DNA of 64,000 nucleotides from VRUE01 sp963715455 (GTDB lineage Bacteria; Actinomycetota; Thermoleophilia; Solirubrobacterales; 70-9): assembly GCA_963715455.1 (NCBI GenBank), contig OY970245.1:1302001-1366000 (forward strand). The letters run 5' to 3'. Under the pieces are notes generated by a model. That model ran no database searches and was not told where the DNA came from. It saw nothing but the letters and a program-made list of their open reading frames with translations. A program made the position numbers and the translations under genes. Below, in pieces: positions 50,673 to 58,322 of this stretch. Each line of letters opens with the position of its first letter. Position 1 is the stretch's first letter.

Positions 50673-51931
50673 GCCCCCACCTCCGCCCGGATCGCCCCTG
50701 GCCCGGCCTCGTTCTTGCCCTCATCCTCTGACTCTGCCCCGACGAGGATCGAGATCTTGCCCAGGTGCTTGTTTTCGTGCAAGAGCTGGTGGGCCTCGGC
50801 GACCCCGTCGAAGGGCATCGTCTGCCAGATCACTGGACGGACCTTGCCCTCGGCCATCAACTGGTTGGCCTTCATGCACTCATAGGCGTTGGCGAAGTGC
50901 GAGCCGATGATCTGCTTTTGGCGCATCCATAGGTAGCGGACGTCGAAGTCGAGCTGAAAGCCCGAGGTGGCACCGCAGATCACCACTTTGCCAAAGGGCT
51001 TAACGACGAAGACCGAGGTCGGGAAGGTGGCCTGGCCGACGTGCTCAAAGACGATGTCGGGAGCATCTCCCAAGATCTCCTTGACCCGCTTGGCAAAGCC
51101 CCGCGAGGCCTTGAAGCGCTCCTTATCGGCCACCGGGTCGGTGAGATTCTCCGGCGTGCGCATCATCTCACCGAACTCCTTGCGGTTGATGTAGTCGACC
51201 GCGCCGAGCTGCTTGATCAGCTCGCCCTTCTCGTCGGAGGAGACGACGCCGACGGCGTTGGCGCCGGCCGCCTTGCAGAGCTGGGTGGCGAAAACGCCAA
51301 GCCCGCCGGCGGCGCCCCAGATGAGGACGTTGTGGCCGGGTTGCAGCTTGCACTGGTCGATCAGCATGCGGTAGGCGGTGAAGTAGGTGAGACCGTAGGC
51401 GGAGGAGTCGGCCCAGGAGAGGTTCTGCGGCCGTGGCAGCAGCTGCTGGGCCTGCACCTTGGTGAACTGGGCGAAGGAGCCCCAGGTCGTCTCGTAGCCC
51501 CAGATTTGCTGGCTTGGCGCGGCGAGCGGGTCGAGCCCGTGCACCTCGACGTCCTCGTAGGAGGCCTGGTTGCAGTGGACGACGACCTCGTCGCCCGGCT
51601 TCCAGCGGGTGACGCCCTCGCCCACCTTCCAGACGATGCCGGAGGCATCTGAGCCACCGATGTGGTGGCCGTACTCCGGATGGTCGCCGTAGCCGAAGAC
51701 CGAGACCGGTTTGCCGAGTGCTGCCCAGACGTTGTTGAAGTTAACTCCCGCTGCCATCACCCGCACGATCACCTCGAAGGCGCCCGGCTCTGGCACCTCG
51801 ATCTGCTCGAGCTGGAAGGCGTCGGTTGGCTCGCCCTCGCGCTCCTGGCGGATCACCCAGGCGGCCATCGTCTCCGGCAACTCGCCGGGCTCGACGTCCA
51901 ATTTCGCGACTGCGCTTGTGTCTACGGCCAA
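50669..51931 (-). CDS. ccr: Crotonyl-CoA carboxylase/reductase
   Basis: A 420-residue medium-chain reductase of the CCR type, about the usual length. Visible: VNFNNVWAALGKPV (Asn for CO2 fixation), VQAQQLLPRPQNLSW, NADPH loop NVLIWGAAGGLGVFATQLC, INRKEFGEM, DIVFEHVGQATFPTSV (the active-site His), and YLWMRQKQIIGSHFANAYE. It makes (2S)-ethylmalonyl-CoA from crotonyl-CoA, CO2 and NADPH. The start is TTG at 51931 with GGAGGA 7 bases ahead, the best ribosome site of the area; no ATG fits the family's start. It is the first dedicated step of the ethylmalonyl-CoA pathway here. Confidence 0.9.
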   Translation of the reverse strand: MAVDTSAVAKLDVEPGELPETMAAWVIRQEREGEPTDAFQLEQIEVPEPGAFEVIVRVMAAGVNFNNVWAALGKPVSVFGYGDHPEYGHHIGGSDASGIVWKVGEGVTRWKPGDEVVVHCNQASYEDVEVHGLDPLAAPSQQIWGYETTWGSFAQFTKVQAQQLLPRPQNLSWADSSAYGLTYFTAYRMLIDQCKLQPGHNVLIWGAAGGLGVFATQLCKAAGANAVGVVSSDEKGELIKQLGAVDYINRKEFGEMMRTPENLTDPVADKERFKASRGFAKRVKEILGDAPDIVFEHVGQATFPTSVFVVKPFGKVVICGATSGFQLDFDVRYLWMRQKQIIGSHFANAYECMKANQLMAEGKVRPVIWQTMPFDGVAEAHQLLHENKHLGKISILVGAESEDEGKNEAGPGAIRAEVGA

Positions 51932-51969
51932 CTGATCCTCCGCGGGGTCTTGGTGACGGGCGGCGAATC

Positions 51970-53169
51970 CTAATCGAGCACGGGGGCCTTGGCCTCGGCG
52001 GCCGCTGCCTCGATCTCGCGCAGCTCCTCGACGACCGGTCGCACGGCGCGGTCGACCCGGCGCGGCTCCTCGAGCTCCTTGCCGGAGGCGGCGCCCATCT
52101 CCTCGATGCGGCGTAGCTGAGGCATGATGCGGCTCTCGAGCGAGCCGACCGCGTCGTCGTAAGCCTTGGTCGCTGAATTGAGCTGCCGCCCGGCCTTGGC
52201 GAAGTGTTCGAGGAAGGCACCCATGCGGCTGTGCAGCTCGCGCGAGGCCGAGGCGATCTCCTGGGCCTGCTCGGCGATCTGCTCCTGACGCCAACCGAGC
52301 TCGACCGTGCGTAGCAGGCCGACCAGCGTGGTCGGCGTGGCGATCAGGATCTTCTGCTCGAGCGCGTAGTCATACAGCGAGGGCTCGGCCTCGAAGGCAG
52401 CGTGCAGGGCGGCCTCGGAGGGCATGAAACAGACGACGAAGTCGGGTGTCTCGCCGCTCTCGAACTGGTCTTGGTAGCGCTTCGAAGAGAGCTTGGTGAT
52501 GTGCTCGCGCACCTGGCGGGCGTGGCGGATCAGCTCGCCCTTGCGAGTGGCGTCATCGTCGGCCTCGAGTACCTCGAGGTAGGCGTCGAGCGGCACCTTC
52601 GAGTCGATTACCACGCGCCGCCCGGCAGGCAGCATCACCACGGCGTCGGGTCGCAGCATCGCCTCGCCGTCGTTGAAGGTCTGCTGCAGCTCGAAGTCGA
52701 CGTGCTCGGTCATGCCGGCGATCTCCACGCAGCGCTTGAGCTGTACCTCCCCCCACTGGCCGCGAGTCTGCGGCTGGCGCAGGGCCTTGACCAGCGTGCT
52801 CGTCTGGGTTCCCAGGTCCCCCAAGCCGACCTTCATCTCGTCGAGCAGGGTGCGCACCGCGCCGTCGGCCTTGCTGCGGTCGCGACTCAAGGTCGAGACC
52901 TCCTTCTCGATGCGCTCGAGGTTCTTGCCAATCGGCTCGGTCAGCCGCCGGAACTCGGCCTCGCGCTTCTGCAGGGCCGCCTCGGCGGTCTGCGTGTCGA
53001 GCTTGCGCGACTCCTCGTTGACCCGCAGCAGGTCGGCGACTGCCTTCGAGGTCGCCTCCTGGATCGCTGGGCCGTGATCGATCGGGGGCTGGGCCGGCGG
53101 CCGGCGCGAGGCCAGGTAGATAACCGCGGCGACGAGCGCCACGACGACTAGGGCAAGAACGACGATCAC
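51970..53169 (-). CDS. rmuC: RmuC-family DNA recombination protein
   Basis: A 399-residue protein: N-terminal membrane anchor (about 2-20), a coiled-coil of about 100 residues (EEVRKLDTQTAEAAL-type heptads), then the RmuC nuclease-like core with LRPDAVVMLPAGRRVVIDSKVPLDAYL (split: RPD and IDSK are the key residues), VCFMPSEAALHAAFE, and ILIATPTTLVGLLRTVE. RmuC limits inversions at short inverted repeats in E. coli, which is notable in a window with several palindromes. Confidence 0.9.
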   Translation of the reverse strand: MIVVLALVVVALVAAVIYLASRRPPAQPPIDHGPAIQEATSKAVADLLRVNEESRKLDTQTAEAALQKREAEFRRLTEPIGKNLERIEKEVSTLSRDRSKADGAVRTLLDEMKVGLGDLGTQTSTLVKALRQPQTRGQWGEVQLKRCVEIAGMTEHVDFELQQTFNDGEAMLRPDAVVMLPAGRRVVIDSKVPLDAYLEVLEADDDATRKGELIRHARQVREHITKLSSKRYQDQFESGETPDFVVCFMPSEAALHAAFEAEPSLYDYALEQKILIATPTTLVGLLRTVELGWRQEQIAEQAQEIASASRELHSRMGAFLEHFAKAGRQLNSATKAYDDAVGSLESRIMPQLRRIEEMGAASGKELEEPRRVDRAVRPVVEELREIEAAAAEAKAPVLD

Positions 53170-53223
53170 CCACCGATGGTGACGAGCCGGGCAGACGGAG
53201 CGGGGCTCCCTGAATGCCGCTAT

Positions 53224-53706
53224 TTACGGCAGCAGCAGATCGTTCTCGGAGGAGGTGCGCATCGGGCCGACGGTGAGGCGGGCCGGCTCCGCGGAGGGAA
53301 TGTCGGCAGCGCTGAGGCGGTAGACGCCGGTCGGTAGCGAGGCGAGCAGCGAGCCGTTGCCGTTGGCGACCAGGGGACCGGAGACCACGTCTTTGGGGCC
53401 GCTGACGATCAGCTTCGAGTCGAAGTCGGTGAGGTTGGCGCTGACGAAGACGACGTCGAGGGGTGCGTTGGAGCGCACGGGTGGCTGGCTGGCCTCCCGG
53501 TTCTGGGGGATCTGCTGATTCGGTTCTGGCCCGATCGCGATGCGCGTCGGCTGCACGGTGATCTCGCCTGGCGTGATCGAGACGCTGACCCGCGTCGGCG
53601 GCTGCGGGCGTGGTTCGTTGGGGTTCTCCTCGGCGCCGCAGCCCGCGGCCACCAGCGCCAAGGCGCAGAGGACGCCCGCCGCGACTCTGCCTCTCCCAAG
53701 ACCCAT
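53224..53706 (-). CDS. Lipoprotein, unknown
   Basis: A 160-residue protein with signal peptide and lipobox VAAGC (Cys23), followed by Asn/Pro-rich low-complexity sequence and one beta domain (VSVSITPGEITVQPTRIAIG, LDVVFVSANLTDFDS, GVYRLSAADIPSAEPA). No family recognised. It lies 12 bases downstream of ygfZ on the same strand. Confidence 0.7.
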   Translation of the reverse strand: MGLGRGRVAAGVLCALALVAAGCGAEENPNEPRPQPPTRVSVSITPGEITVQPTRIAIGPEPNQQIPQNREASQPPVRSNAPLDVVFVSANLTDFDSKLIVSGPKDVVSGPLVANGNGSLLASLPTGVYRLSAADIPSAEPARLTVGPMRTSSENDLLLP

Positions 53707-53718
53707 GCGGATCGGAAT

Positions 53719-54663
53719 CTAGCCGAAGGGCAAGTCGACTACGCGAGCCGTAACGCCATCTTCACCTACGGACAGGTCCGCACCTGGCTCTGCCTCGCGC
53801 CGCAGGATCGCCAGGGCGATTGGGCCGTGCTGGGGGGAGACGGCGCTGCTGCCGATGCGACCGACCTCCTTCTCGTCCAGCCTCAGCGCTGTACCTGGCG
53901 CCGCCGCGCCGCTCAGCCGCAGGCCCCGTAGGTGGCGGTTGGGCTTGCCGCGGTAGTGCAGGCGGGCAACGGTCTCCTGGCCGATGTAGCAGCCCTTCTC
54001 GAAGTTGACGGCGCGCTCGACGATGCCCGCCTCGGCCGGCATCGTGCCGCTGTCCATCTCAGCGCCAAAGCGTGGCGTGCCGGCCTCGATGCGGAGGATC
54101 TCGACCGCCTCGGGCCCCACCTCGGGGGCGCCCGCGAGCACGAGCGCGGTGCGCAGCGGCTCGATTTCGGCGGTGACCGCGACCAAGTCGATGCCCAGTG
54201 AAGTGCCGACCGCAAGGCACTCGTTGCCAGCGATTGCGACATGCTCGCTTGCGTGCTCGGGCAGCGGGGGAGAGCTGGCCAGCTCGGCGCTGCGCGGGCC
54301 GATCAGGGAGAGGATCGCGCGCTCAGCAGTGGCGTCCTCGACCTCCACCTGACGGCCGACCTTGTACATCTCGAGGTGGCGCCGAACCGCCGCCAGGGTC
54401 TCCGCCTCGACATCGATCCAGACCTCGTCCTCGGCCAGGCGGAGCACCCGCATGTCGGCCTGCATATGACCCTTGCGGTCGAGCAGCGCCGCGTAGCAGC
54501 CCTCGCCCGGCTCCAGCGCCTCGATGTCGTTGGTCAGCTGCCCCTGCAGATACTCGACCGCCTCAGCCCCGCGCAGCAGCAGCTTGCCGCGCGCCGAGCG
54601 ATCGAGCAGCCCGCACTCCTCGCGCAACTGCCGGTACTGCGCATCGAGCTCAACTGTCGCCAC
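53719..54663 (-). CDS. ygfZ: YgfZ/GcvT-like folate-binding protein
   Basis: A 314-residue protein with the GcvT-related fold and the hallmark K-G-C-Y-x-G-Q-E (EKGCYIGQETVARLHYRG). QLTNDIEALEPGEGCYAALLDRKGHM is the substrate-side loop. YgfZ/IBA57-type proteins assist in repair of iron-sulphur clusters. I place the start at GTG 54663, since GGGAGGA lies 9 bases upstream; an ATG at 54672 directly abuts that site and is less likely. Confidence 0.85.
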   Translation of the reverse strand: MATVELDAQYRQLREECGLLDRSARGKLLLRGAEAVEYLQGQLTNDIEALEPGEGCYAALLDRKGHMQADMRVLRLAEDEVWIDVEAETLAAVRRHLEMYKVGRQVEVEDATAERAILSLIGPRSAELASSPPLPEHASEHVAIAGNECLAVGTSLGIDLVAVTAEIEPLRTALVLAGAPEVGPEAVEILRIEAGTPRFGAEMDSGTMPAEAGIVERAVNFEKGCYIGQETVARLHYRGKPNRHLRGLRLSGAAAPGTALRLDEKEVGRIGSSAVSPQHGPIALAILRREAEPGADLSVGEDGVTARVVDLPFG

Positions 54664-54701
54664 GTCAACCATTCCTCCCAATATTAGGAACCTCCCGCCG
54701 A

Positions 54702-54768
54702 GAGGCGATGGGGATCACCCCGAACGAACCTCCCGCTGTTGTGAGAGAGGGGTGATCCCCATCGCCTC
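54702..54768. repeat. Perfect 20-bp-arm inverted repeat between divergent genes
   Basis: Arms at 54702-54721 and 54749-54768 (left arm begins GAGGCGATGG) are perfect, with a 27-base loop. It lies in the gap between ygfZ and the multicopper oxidase gene, just upstream of the two DtxR-like boxes. Like the hairpin at 3326-3406, it sits at the 5' sides of a divergent pair. Confidence 0.85.
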
Positions 54769-54779
54769 GACCCACGTCT

Positions 54780-54814
54780 TTTAGATGTGTCAAAATCATT
54801 TAGACGTGTCTAAA
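54780..54814 (+). promoter_or_regulatory. Two tandem DtxR-type operator boxes
   Basis: Box 1 TTTAGATGTGTCAAAA (54780-54795) and box 2 TTTAGACGTGTCTAAA (54799-54814), start-to-start spacing 19 bases. Box 2 has perfect 7-bp arms (TTTAGAC/GTCTAAA) about a two-base centre; box 1 differs at two places. They end 23 bases before the multicopper oxidase start, in the only AT-rich stretch of the region, so would overlap its promoter. The operon itself ends with a DtxR-family regulator, the obvious ligand. Confidence 0.75.
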
Positions 54815-54837
54815 TCAGCAAAAGCCAGAGGCGCCAG

Positions 54838-55959
54838 GTGAGCGAACTCCTCAGCCGGCGACGGATGCTCGGCGGGGCACTGGCGGCCGGCGCCAGCCTG
54901 CCGATCGTCCACGGGTTCTTGCCGCAGGGCTCGGGTGGGCCGCAGCGCGCCGGCGCCATGTCAGGACACGCCGGCCACGATGGCTTCGTCCACGCCGGCT
55001 TCGCACCCGGCCGCTCGGTCGACCACCGCGCCAACGGCTTCAACCCGACCGAGCTGCTGCGCGACTTCGACTACGGCAAGACCCGCCGCTTGGCCAGCGG
55101 CCGCGTGTTGCGCGAATGGGAGATCGTCGCCCAGGACCGCGAGATCGAAGTCGCGCCCGGAGTCAAGTACGAAGCCTGGACCTACAACGGCCGTGTCCCC
55201 GGCCCGACGCTGCGCGCCCGCGAGGGTGAGCGCCTGCGGCTGCGCTTCGTCAACGCCTCCGAACACCCACACACGATCCACTTCCACGGCATCCACACGG
55301 CGCTGATGGACGGCATGCCGGGGATCGGCGAAAACCGTGGCGCCGGCCAGATCGAGCCGGGATCCGAGTTCACCTACGAGTTCGACGCCGAGCCTTTCGG
55401 CTGCCACCTCTACCACTGCCACGTCTCGCCGCTCGCTAGCCACATCTCGCGTGGTCTCTACGGCGCTTTCATCATCGACCCGAAGAAGGGCCGCCCCGAA
55501 GCCGACGAGATGGTCATGGTGATGAACGGCTTCGACACCAATTTCGACATGGCCAACGAGGTCTACGCGGTCAACACGATCGGCTTCCACTACATAAACG
55601 AGCCGATCCAGGTGCGGCGCGACGAGTTGCTGCGCATCTACCTCGTCAACGTGCTCGAGTTCGACCCGATCAACTCTTTCCACGTCCACGCCAACTTCTT
55701 TCAGCACTATCCGACCGGCACCTCGCTCGAACCGACCGAATTCACCGACACGATCATCCAGGGACAGGGCCAGCGGGCAATCATCGAGATGAAGTTCCCC
55801 TTCGACGGGGACTACATGTTCCACGCCCACGTCAGCGAGTTCGCCGAGCTCGGCTGGTCGGGCTTCTTCCGCGTCGGCGACCCCTCGCGGCTCAGCGGCG
55901 CCGCCGCAGCTGCCATGTACTGCGAGCTGCCCTGGGGCGGCGCGGGGAGCAAGGCCTGA
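54838..55959 (+). CDS. Tat-exported multicopper oxidase (two-domain type)
   Basis: A 373-residue cupredoxin oxidase. The N-terminus SRRRMLGGALAAGASLP is a twin-arginine signal. Copper ligands: HTIHFHGIHTALMDGMPG, the type-1/type-3 cluster CHLYHCHVSPLASHISRGLYG (split, Cys-His-x-H pattern), NSFHVHANFFQHY and YMFHAHVSEFAELGWSGFF. Such enzymes oxidise metal ions or small reductants at the outside of the cell. Start is GTG with AGAGG 7 bases ahead. It is the first gene of the operon with the ZIP transporter and DtxR regulator (TGATG overlaps), so oxidation of Fe(II) or Mn(II) linked to uptake is plausible. Confidence 0.85.
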   Translation: MSELLSRRRMLGGALAAGASLPIVHGFLPQGSGGPQRAGAMSGHAGHDGFVHAGFAPGRSVDHRANGFNPTELLRDFDYGKTRRLASGRVLREWEIVAQDREIEVAPGVKYEAWTYNGRVPGPTLRAREGERLRLRFVNASEHPHTIHFHGIHTALMDGMPGIGENRGAGQIEPGSEFTYEFDAEPFGCHLYHCHVSPLASHISRGLYGAFIIDPKKGRPEADEMVMVMNGFDTNFDMANEVYAVNTIGFHYINEPIQVRRDELLRIYLVNVLEFDPINSFHVHANFFQHYPTGTSLEPTEFTDTIIQGQGQRAIIEMKFPFDGDYMFHAHVSEFAELGWSGFFRVGDPSRLSGAAAAAMYCELPWGGAGSKA

Positions 55960-57197
55960 TGGAGGCGGGGAGTCGGGTCGAGCGCCTGCCCGGGGGGCGT
56001 CTGCCGGCTTGGGCGCTGGGCGTGCTGCCGCTGGCCCTGATCGCGGTGGCGATCAGTGTCTTCGCTCTACTCGGGGGGCCAGGGCTCGGCGATCGCACTG
56101 GCCCCCCGGTCGAGGAGGTCGCGGTTGAACGCACCGTGTTGCATCCCGGTGAGATCGAGCTGACCCTGCGCAACGATGGACCCGACCCGGTCGAAGTCGC
56201 CCAGGTTGCCGTCAACGATGCCTTCGCGCCTTTTACGACCACGGCGGGTGAGGAGATCGGTCGGCTCGGTTCGACCACCCTCGACATCACTTATCCGTGG
56301 ATCGAAGGTGAGGCGTACGAGATCTTCGTACTGACCTCTTCGGGCGGCACGGTCGACGCTGAGATCCCGGTAGCGACTGAGACCCCCGAGGCCGACGCTG
56401 GCTTCTACGGCCTGATGGCGCTGCTCGGCATCTACGTCGGCGTGATCCCGATCGCCCTCGGTCTGCTCTGGTTGCCCTTCGTGCGCCGCATCGACGCCCG
56501 CTGGGTCGGCGCCCTGATCGCCTTCACCGTCGGCCTGCTGGCGCTGCTCGGCATCGATGCGGCACTCGAGGGGCTGGAGATCGCCGCCGAGGCGCCCAGC
56601 GCCTTCGGCGGCTCGGCCCTGGTCTACGCGGGGGCCCTGGTCGCCTATCTGGTGCTGGCTGCGGTCGACGCCTATCTGTCACGGCGCCGCGCCCGTGCCG
56701 ACGCCGGCAGCAGCGCTGGCGGGATGGCCCAGGGCGGTCTCTACATGGCAATGCTGGTGGCGATCGGCATCGGCCTGCACAACCTCGGCGAGGGGCTGGC
56801 GATCGGCTCCGCCTACGCCACCGGGGCGCTCGCCCTCGGCGCCTTCCTCGTCGTCGGCTTCGCTATCCACAACACGACCGAGGGCCTGGCGATCGTCGCG
56901 CCGCTGCGCGAGGGCGCCGGGCCGAGCGCCAGCGTGCGCTTCGGCCACCTGGCGGCGCTCGGCTTGGTTGCCGGCGGCCCGGCGGTGCTCGGCGCCTGGA
57001 TCGGCGCGGCCGCCTTCAACCCGAGCTTGGCGGCGCTGCTCTTCGGCGTCGGCGTTGGCGCGATCGCTCGAGTGATCGTGCAGATCGCTCCGGCGATGCG
57101 CGACGACGACGGCCGCTTGCTGCACCCGCTCTCGGTCGCCGGTGTGCTGACCGGCATCGCCGTCCTCTACCTCACCGGCCTGCTGGTCTCGGTCTGA
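55959..57197 (+). CDS. ZIP-family metal transporter with extra N-terminal outer domain
   Basis: A 412-residue membrane protein. After a first transmembrane segment (about 18-40), an Ig-like outer domain spans about 45-140 (GEIELTLRNDGPDPVEVAQV). Then come the eight ZIP helices with the two metal-binding HNxxEG motifs IGLHNLGEGLAIG and FAIHNTTEGLAI. ZIP proteins move Zn, Fe or Mn into the cytosol. The outer domain is not usual for the family and could receive metal from the oxidase encoded just upstream. Its stop overlaps the regulator's start. Confidence 0.85.
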   Translation: MEAGSRVERLPGGRLPAWALGVLPLALIAVAISVFALLGGPGLGDRTGPPVEEVAVERTVLHPGEIELTLRNDGPDPVEVAQVAVNDAFAPFTTTAGEEIGRLGSTTLDITYPWIEGEAYEIFVLTSSGGTVDAEIPVATETPEADAGFYGLMALLGIYVGVIPIALGLLWLPFVRRIDARWVGALIAFTVGLLALLGIDAALEGLEIAAEAPSAFGGSALVYAGALVAYLVLAAVDAYLSRRRARADAGSSAGGMAQGGLYMAMLVAIGIGLHNLGEGLAIGSAYATGALALGAFLVVGFAIHNTTEGLAIVAPLREGAGPSASVRFGHLAALGLVAGGPAVLGAWIGAAAFNPSLAALLFGVGVGAIARVIVQIAPAMRDDDGRLLHPLSVAGVLTGIAVLYLTGLLVSV

Positions 57198-57649
57198 TGG
57201 CAAGCGAAGGCTCCCGGCGGTCGCCCAGCACTGAGGCGATTGAGGACTACGCGAAGGCGATCTACGCGCTCTCGCGCAAGCGACCGGGCCCGGTGACCAA
57301 CGGCGAGCTGGCCGAGCGACTCGGCGTGACGCCAGCCACCGCTACCTCGATGCTCAAGCGCCTCGACGATCTTGGCTTGGTCGAATACCTGCCCTATAAG
57401 GGGGTGACCCTGACCCCGGCTGGGGAGAAGGTCGCGCTCGAGGTGATCCGCCATCATCGACTGCTCGAGGCGTACCTCTCGGAGGCCCTGGGCATGCCCG
57501 AGGACCGCGTGCACGAGGAGGCCGAGGTGCTTGAGCACTACATCTCCGAGGATCTCGAGCTCTTGATCGCCGCCAAGCTGGGCGAACCGAGCCACGATCC
57601 GCACGGCAGCGCGATTCCCGGGCCGGACCTGCGGCCCCCCGCCGACTAG
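57197..57649 (+). CDS. DtxR/MntR-family metal-dependent regulator
   Basis: A 150-residue protein: winged helix GPVTNGELAERLGVTPATATSMLKRL (HTH about 28-55) and the metal-binding/dimer domain LEVIRHHRLLEAYLSEALG, EEAEVLEHYIS and HDPHGSAIPG. Length and absence of an SH3-like third domain put it with MntR-type members. It should bind the tandem boxes at 54780-54814, giving feedback control of oxidase and ZIP transporter. ATG at 57197 shares a base with the ZIP stop. The last bases overlap the convergent gene within CTAG. Confidence 0.85.
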   Translation: MASEGSRRSPSTEAIEDYAKAIYALSRKRPGPVTNGELAERLGVTPATATSMLKRLDDLGLVEYLPYKGVTLTPAGEKVALEVIRHHRLLEAYLSEALGMPEDRVHEEAEVLEHYISEDLELLIAAKLGEPSHDPHGSAIPGPDLRPPAD

Positions 57650-57960
57650 CTCAGCAGGCGGTCGACCAGCTCGGGCAGCTCGCGGGCCATGCGCGAGCGG
57701 GGGACGGCCTGGTCGATGCCGGCCTCTTCGGCGCTGCGCTTGGTCTCGACGTCGACGTGGGAGTAGAAGCCGAGGGCGGGGAGGGACGTGGCGACGATTG
57801 CGGTGACGTCAGCGGTGTCGAGGTCGCAGACGATCGCCTCCGCTTCGACGGGCTCGGGCAGGGTGGGGGTCACGCTGACCTCGTGGCCGGCCGCACGGAG
57901 GGTCTCCTCGACCCGGCTGGCCAGCATCAGGTCGGTGACGATGGCGACGACGCGGGCCAC
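57646..57960 (-). CDS. Response-regulator receiver-like protein
   Basis: A 104-residue CheY-like fold: VVAIVTDLMLASRVEETLRAAGHEV, then AIVCDLDTADVTAIV with a phospho-acceptor-like Asp, and a SHVD strand with later Arg/Ala end. The key Lys of true receivers is not obvious, so phosphorylation is unsure. GTG start at 57960 shares one base with the stop of the gene upstream, so it is coupled to that small unknown protein. Confidence 0.65.
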   Translation of the reverse strand: MARVVAIVTDLMLASRVEETLRAAGHEVSVTPTLPEPVEAEAIVCDLDTADVTAIVATSLPALGFYSHVDVETKRSAEEAGIDQAVPRSRMARELPELVDRLLS

Positions 57961-58322
57961 TAGAGCGAGCGGCGTTCGCGGAACTCCTCGCGAACGCTCT
58001 CCGGCCGGCCCCACATCTGCACGACCTCGGCGCGGCCCTCGCGCACCTCGCGCAGCTGCATCTCGCCGCCTACCCCTTCGCTGTCGAGCTTGGCAAGCAC
58101 GCCCTTGACCGTCTCTGGCGCGGCCGCGTGGCCGAAGCTGCGGGCGACGATCAGACGCCAATCCCAGTCCTGCTGGGAGTAAGGCTGGGCATTGACCTGG
58201 CTGAGCGCCACGGCGGTGTCGACGTAGCGGCTCTCTTCGTCGATGCGCAGGTCGAGCTCGAGGTCGGTCCAGTCGGGAGGCATCGAGTCGAGCACTTGCT
58301 GGAAGTCGGCGGCGAGGCTCAC
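57960..58322 (-). CDS. Small soluble protein, unknown
   Basis: A 120-residue alpha/beta protein (FQQVLDSMPPDWTDLELDLRI, YSQQDWDWRLIVARSFGHAAA, VKGVLAKLDSEGVGGEMQLREV). No family recognised. It overlaps the upstream binding-protein gene by 4 bases (58319-58322) and the downstream receiver-like gene by one, so it belongs to that three-gene set. Confidence 0.7.
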   Translation of the reverse strand: MSLAADFQQVLDSMPPDWTDLELDLRIDEESRYVDTAVALSQVNAQPYSQQDWDWRLIVARSFGHAAAPETVKGVLAKLDSEGVGGEMQLREVREGRAEVVQMWGRPESVREEFRERRSL

